From positions 4,990,001-5,054,000 of the forward strand of contig NZ_CP149822.1 of NCBI RefSeq assembly GCF_038396755.1: a stretch of 64,000 nucleotides of DNA, in the 5' to 3' direction. The translations under genes were made by a program, and so were the position numbers. Under the pieces are notes generated by a model. It did no database searches, was not told the origin of the DNA, and saw only the letters and a program-made list of their open reading frames with translations. The stretch comes from Chitinophaga pollutisoli (GTDB taxonomy: Bacteria; Bacteroidota; Bacteroidia; Chitinophagales; Chitinophagaceae). The first letter of the stretch is position 1. Each line of letters begins with the position of its first letter. Below are positions 10,401-19,460 of this stretch, piece by piece.

Positions 10401-10447
10401 GAAAAGCAGGAGGAGCCGCAGCCGGGTCGCAATCGGAGCGGCTCTCC
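10401..10447 (-). promoter_or_regulatory. Hairpin and T-tract in the FecR1-SusC1 leader
   Basis: The 146-nt gap between FecR and SusC contains GAGCCGC (10413-10419) and GCGGCTC (10438-10444), a 7-bp stem with an 18-nt loop, followed on the minus strand by CTCCTGCTTTTC. It could attenuate read-through into SusC or stabilise the SusC mRNA end. The evidence is weak. Confidence 0.3.
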
Positions 10448-10507
10448 GCATTTCAGGTGTTACCCAGACAATCTTTTACAGGAATTTGCCATGAGTGCAG
10501 ATTTTGG

Positions 10508-11460
10508 TTAATGGATCGAATATATTCCGTTGGCCAGCGTCAGCCGGCTGTCTGTCAGCTTGCACAATATTTTCAACGCCTCGCCCGCCCCGATGTCGCG
10601 GCGGAAGGAGGTGGAAACGGTTTCTTCTCCCAGCCCGGGCCGCATCAGCCGGATGCGCACGTCGTAGGTACGCTCCAGGTCGCTGATGATGTCTTCCAGC
10701 TTTTCCCCGTCGTACAGCATCTTCCCGTCTTTCCATGGCGCCGCGTCTTCCGATTTAATGGTTTTGGGCGCTTCGTCTTTCATGACTTCGGACCTGACTT
10801 TCACCTGTTGCCCGCCGGTGAGGGTTGCTGTTTTTCCTTCCCGTACCGCACTTTTACCTTCCCGCTGCTTACGGCCACGGTCACGTCTTCCTGCCCGGGG
10901 TATGCCCGGATGTTGAACGCGGTACCGAGGACGGTGGTTGAGATATGCCCCGTGTGGATGATAAAAGGCTTCCCGCCGTCCTGCGCCACGTCGAAGTAGG
11001 CTTCGCCTGAGAGGTAGACGGTACGGTCTTCCTGCCCGAAATCTTCCGCGTAACGCAGGTTGCTGGCCGTATTGAGCCAAACCAGGGTGCCGTCGGGCAA
11101 ACTAAGCCGGCGCACCTCGCTGCGGGCGGTCTGCTGCCCCTGCATGGCCGGCGCCTGGGCGCTGCCCGAAGGGTAGAGGAGCCATGTGCCCGTGGCCACG
11201 ATGGTGATCAGGGCGGCGGCTACGGCGAACTTCACCAGTTTCAACTGCCGGCCGGCAGGGTGTATGAGGCGGCCGCGGGCGTTGACGTACGTTTCCGCAT
11301 GCGGCAGTTCCTCGTCGCTGTTCCAGGCCTGGCGGATCAATTCGCGCAGGGTGTCGTCGTGGCCGGCTTGCCGGAGCAGGGCGAAGAATTCCTCATATTC
11401 CTGCCGCGTACAGGTATTGTCGCGGTAGCGTTTGAAAAGGTATTGTATCCGTTCTTCCAT
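10508..11460 (-). pseudogene. FecR family anti-sigma factor, locus 1, interrupted by a one-base frameshift
   Basis: Two overlapping frames together make one FecR protein. The 5' part (from ATG at 11460) encodes the cytoplasmic anti-sigma helix bundle, a TM helix (about 72-92, FAVAAALITIVATGTWLLY) and the FecR periplasmic core (LPDGTLVWLNTASNLRY, VYLSGEAYFDVAQD, TVLGTAFNIRAY) and reads into a stop near 10801. The 3' part (LTGGQQVKV ... WKDGKMLYDGEKLEDIISDLERTY) is in the -1 frame. The switch falls on the run of five T (10831-10835; A5 on the coding strand). One more base there restores a single frame of 317 aa, a normal FecR length. I read this as either an assembly homopolymer error or a recent null mutation. 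Confidence 0.88.
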
Positions 11461-12089
11461 GCTTTGAATTGGTGTATATGCATGGGAAGACGAAGCAGCG
11501 GTGATATGTTCCTATTGCCGGGAGAAAAAAGTGAAAAAAAGATAAGGAGGGGGCCGGAAGTTTTGACGAGGAAGGAGCGGATGGCCTGCAAGGCCGAGAA
11601 AAGTTGGTTTTTGACGGTATGCCGGGAGATGTTGAGCTCGTCAGCGATTTCCATATAGCTCATGCCTTCTTCGCGGTTGAGGCGGTAAATGAGGCGCCGC
11701 TGGGGCGGGAGGCGGTCGATGGCTTTGCCGACGAGGGCGTGGTATTCGCGGTCTTCGGTAATGGTGGCGGGGGAAGCGGGCTCCTGGGACAGGGCGCTCC
11801 ATATTTGCTCGCGCATCCGCTCGTCGGCCGCGGCTTTGCGGAGGAAGTCCATGAGCTTGTTTTCCATCACCCGGTACAGCCACGCGTCCATGTTCCGGAT
11901 ATCGGCCAGTTTTTCGCGGTGCTCCCAGAGTTTAAGAAAGGTTTCCTGCACAAGGTCCTGCGCGTATGCCGCAGATTTTGTCATGCCGAGTGCCAGTGCG
12001 TACAAACGGGCCTCCTGGTCATGGAAAACCTCCAGGAAGCGGCGCTCCTGCATGGCGGATGGGGATATGTGAACGGGCGGTCGGTGCAT
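11337..12089 (-). CDS. ECF RNA polymerase sigma-70 factor (Bacteroidetes family), locus 1; abnormal C-terminus
   Basis: Sigma region 2 lies at about 17-83 (FLEVFHDQEARLYALAL, DLVQETFLKLWEHRE) and region 4 at about 118-172 (RLPPQRRLIYRLNREEG, MEIADELNISRHTVKNQL helix-turn-helix). It is expected to transcribe the SusCD locus when released by FecR. The protein is 250 aa, whereas this family is usually about 180-200 aa, and its last about 40 residues run 124 nt into FecR in another frame. Adding one base in the T6 or T7 run (11525-11530 or 11534-11540) would end the protein at the TAG at 11512-11514 after ...FSRQ, a normal length. The start is the ATG at 12089; an ATG at 12053 is also possible. 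Confidence 0.88.
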   Translation of the reverse strand: MHRPPVHISPSAMQERRFLEVFHDQEARLYALALGMTKSAAYAQDLVQETFLKLWEHREKLADIRNMDAWLYRVMENKLMDFLRKAAADERMREQIWSALSQEPASPATITEDREYHALVGKAIDRLPPQRRLIYRLNREEGMSYMEIADELNISRHTVKNQLFSALQAIRSFLVKTSGPLLIFFSLFSPGNRNISPLLRLPMHIHQFKAWKNGYNTFSNATATIPVRGRNMRNSSPCSGKPATTTPCAN

Positions 12090-12133
12090 ATCGACGGGAA
12101 TAGTACCGGATTTGCGTTAGATATTGGTCTTTC

Positions 12134-12164
12134 TAAATGTACTATAATTTCCCCGTAAAGCAAA
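12134..12164 (-). promoter_or_regulatory. Promoter of ECF sigma 1
   Basis: On the minus strand TTTG (12161-12164), a 19-nt spacer, then TACATTTA (12134-12141), one base from TAnnTTTG. It lies 45 nt before the sigma start codon. Confidence 0.55.
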
Positions 12165-12194
12165 ATGCCCGCACCGGCAGGAACCGGGCGGGCA
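12161..12194 (-). terminator. Terminator of the FKBP pair
   Basis: Stem TGCCCG..CCGG / CCGG..CGGGCA (12166-12194) with a small internal bulge, followed on the minus strand by TTTTG. Downstream of the FKBP lipoprotein gene at 12226. Confidence 0.7.
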
Positions 12195-12225
12195 TCAGGT
12201 ATGTTCTCCGGTTTCCCGGATACGA

Positions 12226-12726
12226 TTAATAATAGAAATCGTTCACCGTTACTTCAAACTTCAATACGCTGTTGGGCGGAATGCTACCCTGCTGGCGGTT
12301 CCTGTAACCCAGCACGGAAGGGATCAGGTATTGCACCACCCCTTTCTTTGAAGTCTTTTGCGGCCCCACTTTAAACCCGGCGATCAGCCCGGTGCTGCCG
12401 AGTCGGATGTCGTTGAAAGTAGTGTTGTTGGCGGAATCGAACCGGGTGCCGTTCAGCAGCCAGCCTTTGTAGGAAATGTTGAATCGGTCGTCCAGCGCGA
12501 TAGTATCTTCATTAATCCCGTTTTGCAGCACTTTCCAATATACGCCCGTCGAATCGCGTTGCATACCGGTGATATTGTTGGCCGCGATGTAGTCCTTGAT
12601 GGTCTGTTCGTCGATGGCCGCTTGTTTCACTTCGTCGTAAGGCACTTCATCGTCCTTGTCTTTCTTGCAGGCTACTGCCAGGGTAATGCCCAGGAGGGCG
12701 ATCAGGCCCAGGTAATGTTTCTTCAT
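12226..12726 (-). CDS. FKBP-type peptidyl-prolyl isomerase lipoprotein
   Basis: 166 aa. The signal peptide ends in lipobox LAVAC followed by KKDKDDE, so this is a cell-envelope lipoprotein. The FKBP domain (about 60-166) has NISYKGWLLNGTRFDSA and the canonical IPSVLGYRNRQQGSIPPNSVLKFEV, the segment that frames the active site in FKBPs. It likely catalyses proline isomerisation or acts as a chaperone in the periplasm or outer membrane. It forms an operon with the related gene upstream (13 nt gap) and ends at a terminator. Paired FKBP lipoproteins like this are frequent in Bacteroidota. Confidence 0.92.
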   Translation of the reverse strand: MKKHYLGLIALLGITLAVACKKDKDDEVPYDEVKQAAIDEQTIKDYIAANNITGMQRDSTGVYWKVLQNGINEDTIALDDRFNISYKGWLLNGTRFDSANNTTFNDIRLGSTGLIAGFKVGPQKTSKKGVVQYLIPSVLGYRNRQQGSIPPNSVLKFEVTVNDFYY

Positions 12727-12739
12727 GCGATTTAAGTGG

Positions 12740-13270
12740 TTATTTTCTGATATCGATTAAAGTAATGTCGCAATGCAGGATCGCATTCGGCGGAATTTTT
12801 CCGGGGATGCCCACGTCGGAGAAAGCCAGCCTGCTGGGAATGAAAAGCTCGATCCGGCCGCCCTTGGTAATCAGGGGCAACCCGTATTGCCAACCCAGGA
12901 TATGGTCTTTCAGCCGGCGGTTGTCGAAAGACGTGGGGATCGGGGAGGCTTCCACGATCTGGTCCTGCCCCAGCAACTTGCGCTTGTAGGTAACCACGGG
13001 GATTTCGTCCAGGCTGATGGTGTCCGATTTGTCGCCGGGTTCCCAGATCCGGTATATCATCCCGCTGGGGTGGATGACGGTGCCGGAATCCATCTTGTGT
13101 TGCTTGAGGTACCCCCGGATGGCATTCGTCTCCGCTACGATATCGGAAAGTATCCTGTCCGCATCTTCCAACGACTTTGCGCAACCCGTCAGCAGGCCAA
13201 CTGCCAGTACCAGGAGGCCCAGGGAGGGCGGGAGGGAGCGAAACAATCGTAATCCTTTGTTCAACGGCAT
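12740..13270 (-). CDS. Second FKBP-like lipoprotein, divergent
   Basis: 176 aa from the ATG giving MPLNKGLRLF; the longer open frame to 13468 overlaps the groEL 3' end and was rejected. Signal peptide and lipobox LLTGC are present. The C-terminal half aligns by eye with the FKBP next door: VTYKRKLLGQD, LKDHILGWQYGLPLITKGG and LFIPSRLAFSDVG.IPGKIPPNAILHCDITL. It lacks the GYR/GYG turn of active FKBPs (it has AFSDVG), so catalysis is uncertain. It is first in the two-gene operon and sits 113 nt downstream of groEL, separated by a terminator. Confidence 0.85.
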   Translation of the reverse strand: MPLNKGLRLFRSLPPSLGLLVLAVGLLTGCAKSLEDADRILSDIVAETNAIRGYLKQHKMDSGTVIHPSGMIYRIWEPGDKSDTISLDEIPVVTYKRKLLGQDQIVEASPIPTSFDNRRLKDHILGWQYGLPLITKGGRIELFIPSRLAFSDVGIPGKIPPNAILHCDITLIDIRK

Positions 13271-13323
13271 CTGGTTCGGAATTTTAACTTTAAACGGTAT
13301 CAGTGGCCGGAAAGTTACAGCAT

Positions 13324-13359
13324 AAAAAAATCCCGTCCCAGGCAAAAGCCGGGACGGGA
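13324..13359 (-). terminator. Terminator of groES-groEL
   Basis: TCCCGTCCC (13331-13339) pairs with GGGACGGGA (13351-13359), extended by GGC/GCC around an AAAA loop, and is followed on the minus strand by T7 (13324-13330). It lies 24 nt after the groEL stop. Confidence 0.88.
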
Positions 13360-13383
13360 AGGAATATTTCCGGAACGGGTGGA

Positions 13384-15051
<1,668 letters not shown>

Positions 15052-15071
15052 TTAAATTTCTGGGCCGGGAA

Positions 15072-15356
15072 TTAGATAACGGCCAGGATGTCGGATTCGC
15101 GCATGATCAGGTAGTCATCTCCTTCGAGGCTGATCTCGGTGCCGGAATATTTGCCGTACAGCACGGTATCGCCTACTTTCACGCTCACGGGTTCATCTTT
15201 TTTACCAGGACCGGCTGCTACTACCGTTCCGCGTTGCGGTTTTTCTTTAGCCGTGTCGGGGATGATGATGCCGCCTGCGGTTTTTTCTTCAGCTGCTGCG
15301 GGTTTTACGATCACCCTGTCTGCCAGAGGTTTGATACTCAATTTGCTTTTAGCCAT
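15072..15356 (-). CDS. groS: Co-chaperonin GroES (10 kDa)
   Basis: 94 aa from the ATG giving [15 protein letters not shown]; the open frame extends upstream to 15479 but lacks homology there. It contains the mobile loop [17 protein letters not shown] (about 23-39), which docks on GroEL, and the roof-forming region [14 protein letters not shown]. First gene of the groES-groEL operon. Confidence 0.97.
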   Translation of the reverse strand: MAKSKLSIKPLADRVIVKPAAAEEKTAGGIIIPDTAKEKPQRGTVVAAGPGKKDEPVSVKVGDTVLYGKYSGTEISLEGDDYLIMRESDILAVI

Positions 15357-15476
15357 TTTGATTCTATTTTTAAAAAGATGAGTTTGTAAAAGTTTTTCCG
15401 GTTTTGATCGAAATCGGACGGATTTCCCTCTGTCAGAGATTGTGCCAAATGATTTTCTGGTCAAATTTGCAGGTTC

Positions 15477-15516
15477 CAAAGATAAGTAAATTCACTTGCC
15501 ATGCCAGAAAATGACA
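15477..15516 (-). promoter_or_regulatory. Candidate promoter and TGTCA motif of groES-groEL
   Basis: TATCTTTG (minus strand, 15477-15484) matches TAnnTTTG and lies about 120 nt before the groES ATG. At the -33 spacing the sequence reads TGGCA instead of TTG, and a TGTCATTT stretch lies just upstream (to 15516). The classical CIRCE element is absent, so heat-shock control must use another signal. Confidence 0.5.
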
Positions 15517-15614
15517 TTTTTTCATTTTCGGCCTGACAACAGCCCTGGAATGGCAGTTTGGCGCCCCCGGCCGGGGGCGCCGGAAGTATTTTTTAAAAAG
15601 TCGCTGTAAAACAG

Positions 15615-15622
15615 TAGATTTG
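15615..15622 (+). promoter_or_regulatory. Promoter (-7) of nusB
   Basis: TAGATTTG, an exact TAnnTTTG match 23 nt before the nusB ATG; no clear TTG was found at -33. Confidence 0.6.
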
Positions 15623-15645
15623 CGGCCATTTTCCTAAGCGTACAA

Positions 15646-16575
15646 ATGATCAGTAGAAGAAATATCCGGGTAAAAGTAATGCAAACGCTGTATGCCATGG
15701 ACACCATGGAGCAGGAAACGGTGAAACCGGGCACTGCCATGAGTTTGCTAAATGAGAAACTGGACCAGACGTGTCAGGTTTTCACCTACCTCCTGTACTC
15801 TATGGCCAGAGTGGCCCAGTACGCGGAGACGGAAGCCCAGAAAAGGGCCTCCAAACATCTGCCCAGTGCGGAAGACCTTGCCGTGAACACCAAAGTGGCG
15901 GGGAACGACTTCGTTTTCCAGGTGCTGAACGATAAGGGGTTCCTCGTCAACCTCGACACCTGGAAGCTCCGGCGCCTCGAAGACCCCGAGCTCACCCGGA
16001 AACTCTACCATCAACTCACCGAAACGGAGACCTATAAAGCATACATCGCCCAACCCTCCCGCGACAGAGCCTCCGAAAAGCAAATCGTGGAATTCATCTT
16101 TTCCGAAATACTGGAGAAAAGCGACCACTTCATCCAGCACATGGAAGACAGCTTCCTTCACTGGGGCGACGATGCCGACATGATGGGCATCCTGGTAGGC
16201 AACTACCTCTCCAAGCCCCAGCTCTTCAACTTCCTCCAGCTCATCTCCCGCGAAAAACTGGAATATGCCCGCGACCTCCTCAGCACCGTCCTCAACAAAA
16301 AGGACTACTGCCTGGAGCTTATCCGGCCCAAACTCCAGAACTGGGACCCCGAGCGTATTGCCTCGGTAGACATGCTGCTGATGGAAATGGGCGTCTGTGA
16401 ATTTCTCTATTTCCCCACCATTCCCACCAAGGTAACCATCAACGAGTACATCGACCTGGCCAAAGCCTACTCCACGCCGCAAAGCGGGCAGTTCGTCAAC
16501 GGCATCCTCGATAATATCCTGAAAGATCTCCTCCAGGCCAACCTCGTGGAGAAAACGGACCGTAACCGTAAATAA
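15646..16575 (+). CDS. nusB: Transcription antitermination factor NusB (long Bacteroidota form)
   Basis: 309 aa. NusB binds boxA RNA with NusE/S10 and suppresses termination in rRNA operons. The N-terminus SRRNIRVKVMQTLYAM and the C-terminal block (about 165-300: MLLMEMGVCEFLYFPTIPTKVTINEYIDLAKAYSTPQSGQFVNGILDNI) are the standard NusB fold. A long middle segment (about 30-160) makes it roughly twice the size of proteobacterial NusB, as usual in Bacteroidota. First gene of a same-strand group with DUF1573 (7 nt gap), yajC and coaE. Confidence 0.95.
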   Translation: MISRRNIRVKVMQTLYAMDTMEQETVKPGTAMSLLNEKLDQTCQVFTYLLYSMARVAQYAETEAQKRASKHLPSAEDLAVNTKVAGNDFVFQVLNDKGFLVNLDTWKLRRLEDPELTRKLYHQLTETETYKAYIAQPSRDRASEKQIVEFIFSEILEKSDHFIQHMEDSFLHWGDDADMMGILVGNYLSKPQLFNFLQLISREKLEYARDLLSTVLNKKDYCLELIRPKLQNWDPERIASVDMLLMEMGVCEFLYFPTIPTKVTINEYIDLAKAYSTPQSGQFVNGILDNILKDLLQANLVEKTDRNRK

Positions 16576-16582
16576 ACGAGCC

Positions 16583-17029
16583 ATGAAAGCTTCCTTCCTC
16601 GCCATCCTCGCCGTGTCCCTCGCTTTCGGCGCCTGCAACAGCCCTGAGGGCAGCAAGGCTCCGGCCGCCTCCGGCTCCCGGGCACAGGATACGTCCCTAG
16701 GCGCCCGCCCTGTAATCTCCTTCGAAAAGCAGGTGCACGACTTCGGGAAAATCGTAGCCGGCGAAGTCGTCGAATATTCCTTCAAATTCAAGAACACCGG
16801 CAGCCGCGACCTGCTCATCAGCCGCGCGGAAGCCTCCTGCGGATGCACCATCCCGGAATGGCCCAAAGCACCCATCCGCCCCGGTGATTCCGCTTACATC
16901 AAAGTGAAGTTCGACAGCAAAGGCCGTCCCGAAGGCTATACCGAAAAAGAAATCTACATCGAAGCCAACACCGAACCCTCCGGAAATGCCGGTCCGCGCA
17001 TTACCGCCGAGATCGTGGCAAAGAAATAG
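16583..17029 (+). CDS. DUF1573 domain lipoprotein
   Basis: 148 aa. Signal peptide with lipobox FGAC (Cys18). The DUF1573 immunoglobulin-like beta-sandwich (about 45-145) carries HDFGKIVAGEVVEYSFKFKN and the family motif SCGCTIPEWPKAPIRPG with Cys86 and Cys88, a candidate metal- or thiol-reactive pair. The biochemical role is unknown. It is tightly coupled to nusB and followed by yajC, suggesting a long-conserved gene order with a link to envelope biogenesis. Confidence 0.92.
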   Translation: MKASFLAILAVSLAFGACNSPEGSKAPAASGSRAQDTSLGARPVISFEKQVHDFGKIVAGEVVEYSFKFKNTGSRDLLISRAEASCGCTIPEWPKAPIRPGDSAYIKVKFDSKGRPEGYTEKEIYIEANTEPSGNAGPRITAEIVAKK

Positions 17030-17065
17030 TAACTTTAACCGTTCAAATCAAATAAACACATACAG

Positions 17066-17421
17066 ATGTACAACTTCTTAACAAACGTATTCCTGATGAC
17101 GCCCCCGCCGGTGGCGCACAGGGCGGCGGTATGGGCAGCATGGGCACCCTCATCTTCTTCGGTGGTATGATCCTCGTGATGTGGCTTTTCATGATCCGTC
17201 CGCAAACCAAAAAAGCCAAAGCACAAAAAACTTTCATCGACAACCTGCGCGAAGGCGACAAGGTGGTATCCATAGCCGGTATCCATGGCAAAGTGAAGAA
17301 AATCAACGATAACGGCACCCTGCAGGTAGAAGTGAGCCCCGGCACCTTCTTCACCATGGAGCGTTCCGCCATCAGCATGGAATACACCAACGCGCAGAAC
17401 AAAGCTGCCGAAACGAAATAA
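17066..17421 (+). CDS. yajC: Preprotein translocase subunit YajC; one-base frameshift near the N-terminus as given
   Basis: YajC is the small inner-membrane partner of SecDF. The membrane helix and core (MGSMGTLIFFGGMILVMWLF, then MIRPQTKKAKAQ) lie in the frame of the ATG at 17131, which gives 96 aa. Upstream, an ATG at 17066 encodes MYNFLTNVFLMTPP in another frame, and the codons between read AGGAQGGG in the yajC frame. One extra C in the C5 run at 17102-17106 joins them into a 118-aa protein of normal family length. If the sequence is correct, translation would have to start at 17131 and lose the N-terminal periplasmic tail. Same strand as nusB and DUF1573. Confidence 0.88.
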
Positions 17422-17449
17422 TTCCGGGATTTTAACGCGAACACAGGAG

Positions 17450-17477
17450 GAGAAGGCTTTACGCCTTCTCTTTTTTT
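17450..17477 (+). terminator. Terminator after yajC
   Basis: Perfect 8-bp stem GAGAAGGC / GCCTTCTC with a TTTAC loop and T7 tail. It separates yajC from coaE. Confidence 0.88.
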
Positions 17478-17492
17478 ATTATTTTGCCCTAT

Positions 17493-18077
17493 ATGCGCAT
17501 CATCGGAATCACCGGCGGCATCGGCTCCGGAAAAACTACCGTAGCGAAGATTTTCGCCCTCCTCGGCATCCCCGTCTTTTATGCCGACGAAGCCGCCAAA
17601 GACATCATGGTCCGCGACCAGGAGCTCGCTTCCCGCATCCGCGGCCACTTCGGTGAAGCCGCCTATTTCCCCGACGGCACGCTCAACCGCAAATTCATCG
17701 CCGATATCGTGTTTGCCGACAAAGAGCAGCTCGCCATCCTCAATTCCTTCGTCCATCCCGCCACCATCCGCGATTCCGAACAATGGGCCAGCCGCCAGAA
17801 CGCCCCCTACGTGATCAAGGAAGCCGCGCTCATGTTCGAAACCGAATCGTTCCACCACGTCGATAAGGTGATCACTGTGTACGCACCTGAAGCCCTCCGC
17901 ATCCGGCGCGTCATGCAGCGCGACAATACCGACCGCAACGCCGTCATCGCGCGCATGCACAAACAGCTCGACGAGCAGATCAAGCGGAAGCTGGCCGATT
18001 ACGTCATTTACAATGATGAACAGCAGCTCGTGATCCCCCAGGTGCTGGAGCTTCATAAAACATTCCTGGCCTTGTAA
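17493..18077 (+). CDS. coaE: Dephospho-CoA kinase
   Basis: 194 aa. It catalyses the last step of coenzyme A synthesis, ATP-dependent phosphorylation of the ribose 3'-hydroxyl. P-loop GGIGSGKT at 8-15, the substrate motif VFYADEAAK (about 31-39), the LNRKFIADIVF and HP segments, and a lid with Arg-rich RRVMQRDNTDR. The frame includes a TTG three codons earlier; the ATG at 17493 is preferred. An TTATTTTG sequence ends 6 nt before the ATG, so the transcript may have almost no leader. Confidence 0.95.
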   Translation: MRIIGITGGIGSGKTTVAKIFALLGIPVFYADEAAKDIMVRDQELASRIRGHFGEAAYFPDGTLNRKFIADIVFADKEQLAILNSFVHPATIRDSEQWASRQNAPYVIKEAALMFETESFHHVDKVITVYAPEALRIRRVMQRDNTDRNAVIARMHKQLDEQIKRKLADYVIYNDEQQLVIPQVLELHKTFLAL

Positions 18078-18094
18078 GGATACGGGGCAACTAT

Positions 18095-18135
18095 AAACAC
18101 GAAGGCCCGGCGATCATCGCCGGGCCTTCGTGTTT
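18095..18135. terminator. Bidirectional terminator, near-perfect 41-nt palindrome
   Basis: Two 20-nt arms (18095-18114 and 18116-18135) are exact reverse complements around one base. A-rich and T-rich ends on both sides serve the convergent coaE and aminotransferase genes. Confidence 0.92.
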
Positions 18136-18147
18136 ACCGGGAAAAAC

Positions 18148-19338
18148 TCATTGCAGTTTCGCCAGCCATTCGGTCATACGCTTCATGCCTTCCCGGATGC
18201 GGTCGAGGCTGGTGGCGTAGGAGATGCGGATGCACTGGGGTTGTTCGAAAGCCGCGCCGGAAACGACCGACACGTTGGCTTTGTGCAGCAGGAACATGCA
18301 GAGGTCGTCGGCGTTTTCGATGCGCTCGCCTTCATATTGCTTGCCGAAAAAGCCACTCACGTTGGGGAACATGTAGAATGCTCCGTCAGGAAGGTTTACA
18401 TGGAGGCCCGGAATGTTTTTCAGGGCGTCGAAGATGAAGGCGCGGCGTTCGCCGAAAGCTTTCACCATTTCCTGCGCGGTGTCCAGCGGTCCGCGGAGCG
18501 CCGTGATGGCGCAGCGTTGGGTAATGGAGCAGGTGGCGGAGGTGAACTGGCTCTGCACCATGTCTGCCGCTTTGGCAATTTCCAGCGGAGCGGCCAGGTA
18601 GCCGAGGCGCCAGCCGGTCATCGCGAAGCCTTTGCTGAGGCCGTTGATGATGATAGTGCGGTTTTTCAGGCTGCCGAAAGTAGCGATGCTGGTGTGCGGC
18701 GCCACGTAGTTGATATATTCGTAGATCTCATCCGAAATGATGAAGATGTCCGGATGTTTTTCGAATACTTCCGCCAGGCCCTTCAGTTCGTCGTGGGAAT
18801 ACACGGAACCGGTGGGGTTGCAGGGGGAAGAGAACATGAACAGTTTGGTTTGCGGCGTGATGGCGGCTTCCAGCTGTTGCGGCGTGATCTTGTAATTGTT
18901 ATCGATGCCGCAGGGCACGAACTTCACGACGCCCTGGCAAAGTTTCACCAGTTCGGAGTAAGTAACCCAGTAAGGCGTGGGGATGATCACTTCGTCGCCG
19001 GGATTCACGATGGAGAGCACGGCGTTGGCGATGGATTGCTTGGCGCCGGTGGATACGACGATCTGTTCGGCGGTGTATTCCAGCCCGTTGTCGCGCTGGA
19101 GCTTGTGCGCCACGGCCTGTTTGAGGTCGAGGTATCCGGCTACGGGGGTATAGTGGGTATACCCTTCATCGATGGCTTTTTTGGCGGCCTCGCGGATGTG
19201 TTCCGGCGTATCGAAATCGGGTTCCCCGATGCTGAGGTCCACAATGTCAATGCCCCGGGCTTTCAGTTCCCGGCTGAGTTTGGCCATTCTGATGGTTTGC
19301 GGAACGGAGATCCGCGTTAATCTTTCTGCTAGTTGCAT
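18148..19338 (-). CDS. Pyridoxal-phosphate aspartate aminotransferase (class I)
   Basis: 396 aa from the ATG giving MQLAERLTRI; the frame continues 10 codons upstream without homology. Fold type I PLP enzyme with GEPDFDTPEHI (about 37-47), YTPVAGYLDLK, SSPCNPTGSVY, SDEIYEY and the PLP-lysine motif NGLSKGFAMTGWRLGY. These match the Bacteroidota and Thermus-type aspartate/prephenate aminotransferases. It probably transfers the amino group from aspartate to 2-oxoglutarate; specificity for prephenate or others cannot be excluded. Single gene between terminators. Confidence 0.94.
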   Translation of the reverse strand: MQLAERLTRISVPQTIRMAKLSRELKARGIDIVDLSIGEPDFDTPEHIREAAKKAIDEGYTHYTPVAGYLDLKQAVAHKLQRDNGLEYTAEQIVVSTGAKQSIANAVLSIVNPGDEVIIPTPYWVTYSELVKLCQGVVKFVPCGIDNNYKITPQQLEAAITPQTKLFMFSSPCNPTGSVYSHDELKGLAEVFEKHPDIFIISDEIYEYINYVAPHTSIATFGSLKNRTIIINGLSKGFAMTGWRLGYLAAPLEIAKAADMVQSQFTSATCSITQRCAITALRGPLDTAQEMVKAFGERRAFIFDALKNIPGLHVNLPDGAFYMFPNVSGFFGKQYEGERIENADDLCMFLLHKANVSVVSGAAFEQPQCIRISYATSLDRIREGMKRMTEWLAKLQ

Positions 19339-19402
19339 GCGTACTGTTTTTTGGGTTGACCGCGGCAAACCTACAGCAAAAAAACGAGAGGAGGGGCATA
19401 AA

Positions 19403-19436
19403 AAAACATTCCGGAACCAGGGTCCCGGAATGTTTT
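19403..19436 (-). terminator. Terminator of the DUF4397 gene
   Basis: 12-bp perfect stem AAAACATTCCGG / CCGGAATGTTTT with a 10-nt loop. On the minus strand the stem runs directly into T6, 25 nt after the stop codon. Confidence 0.85.
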
Positions 19437-19460
19437 GAAAAATGTATAAAGCGGTACTGC

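Noticed and set aside
10826..10836. Programmed -1 frameshift in FecR1
   Set aside because: No XXXYYYZ slippery heptamer in the correct phase. The simple explanation is a missing base in the A5 run, as also seen in yajC.
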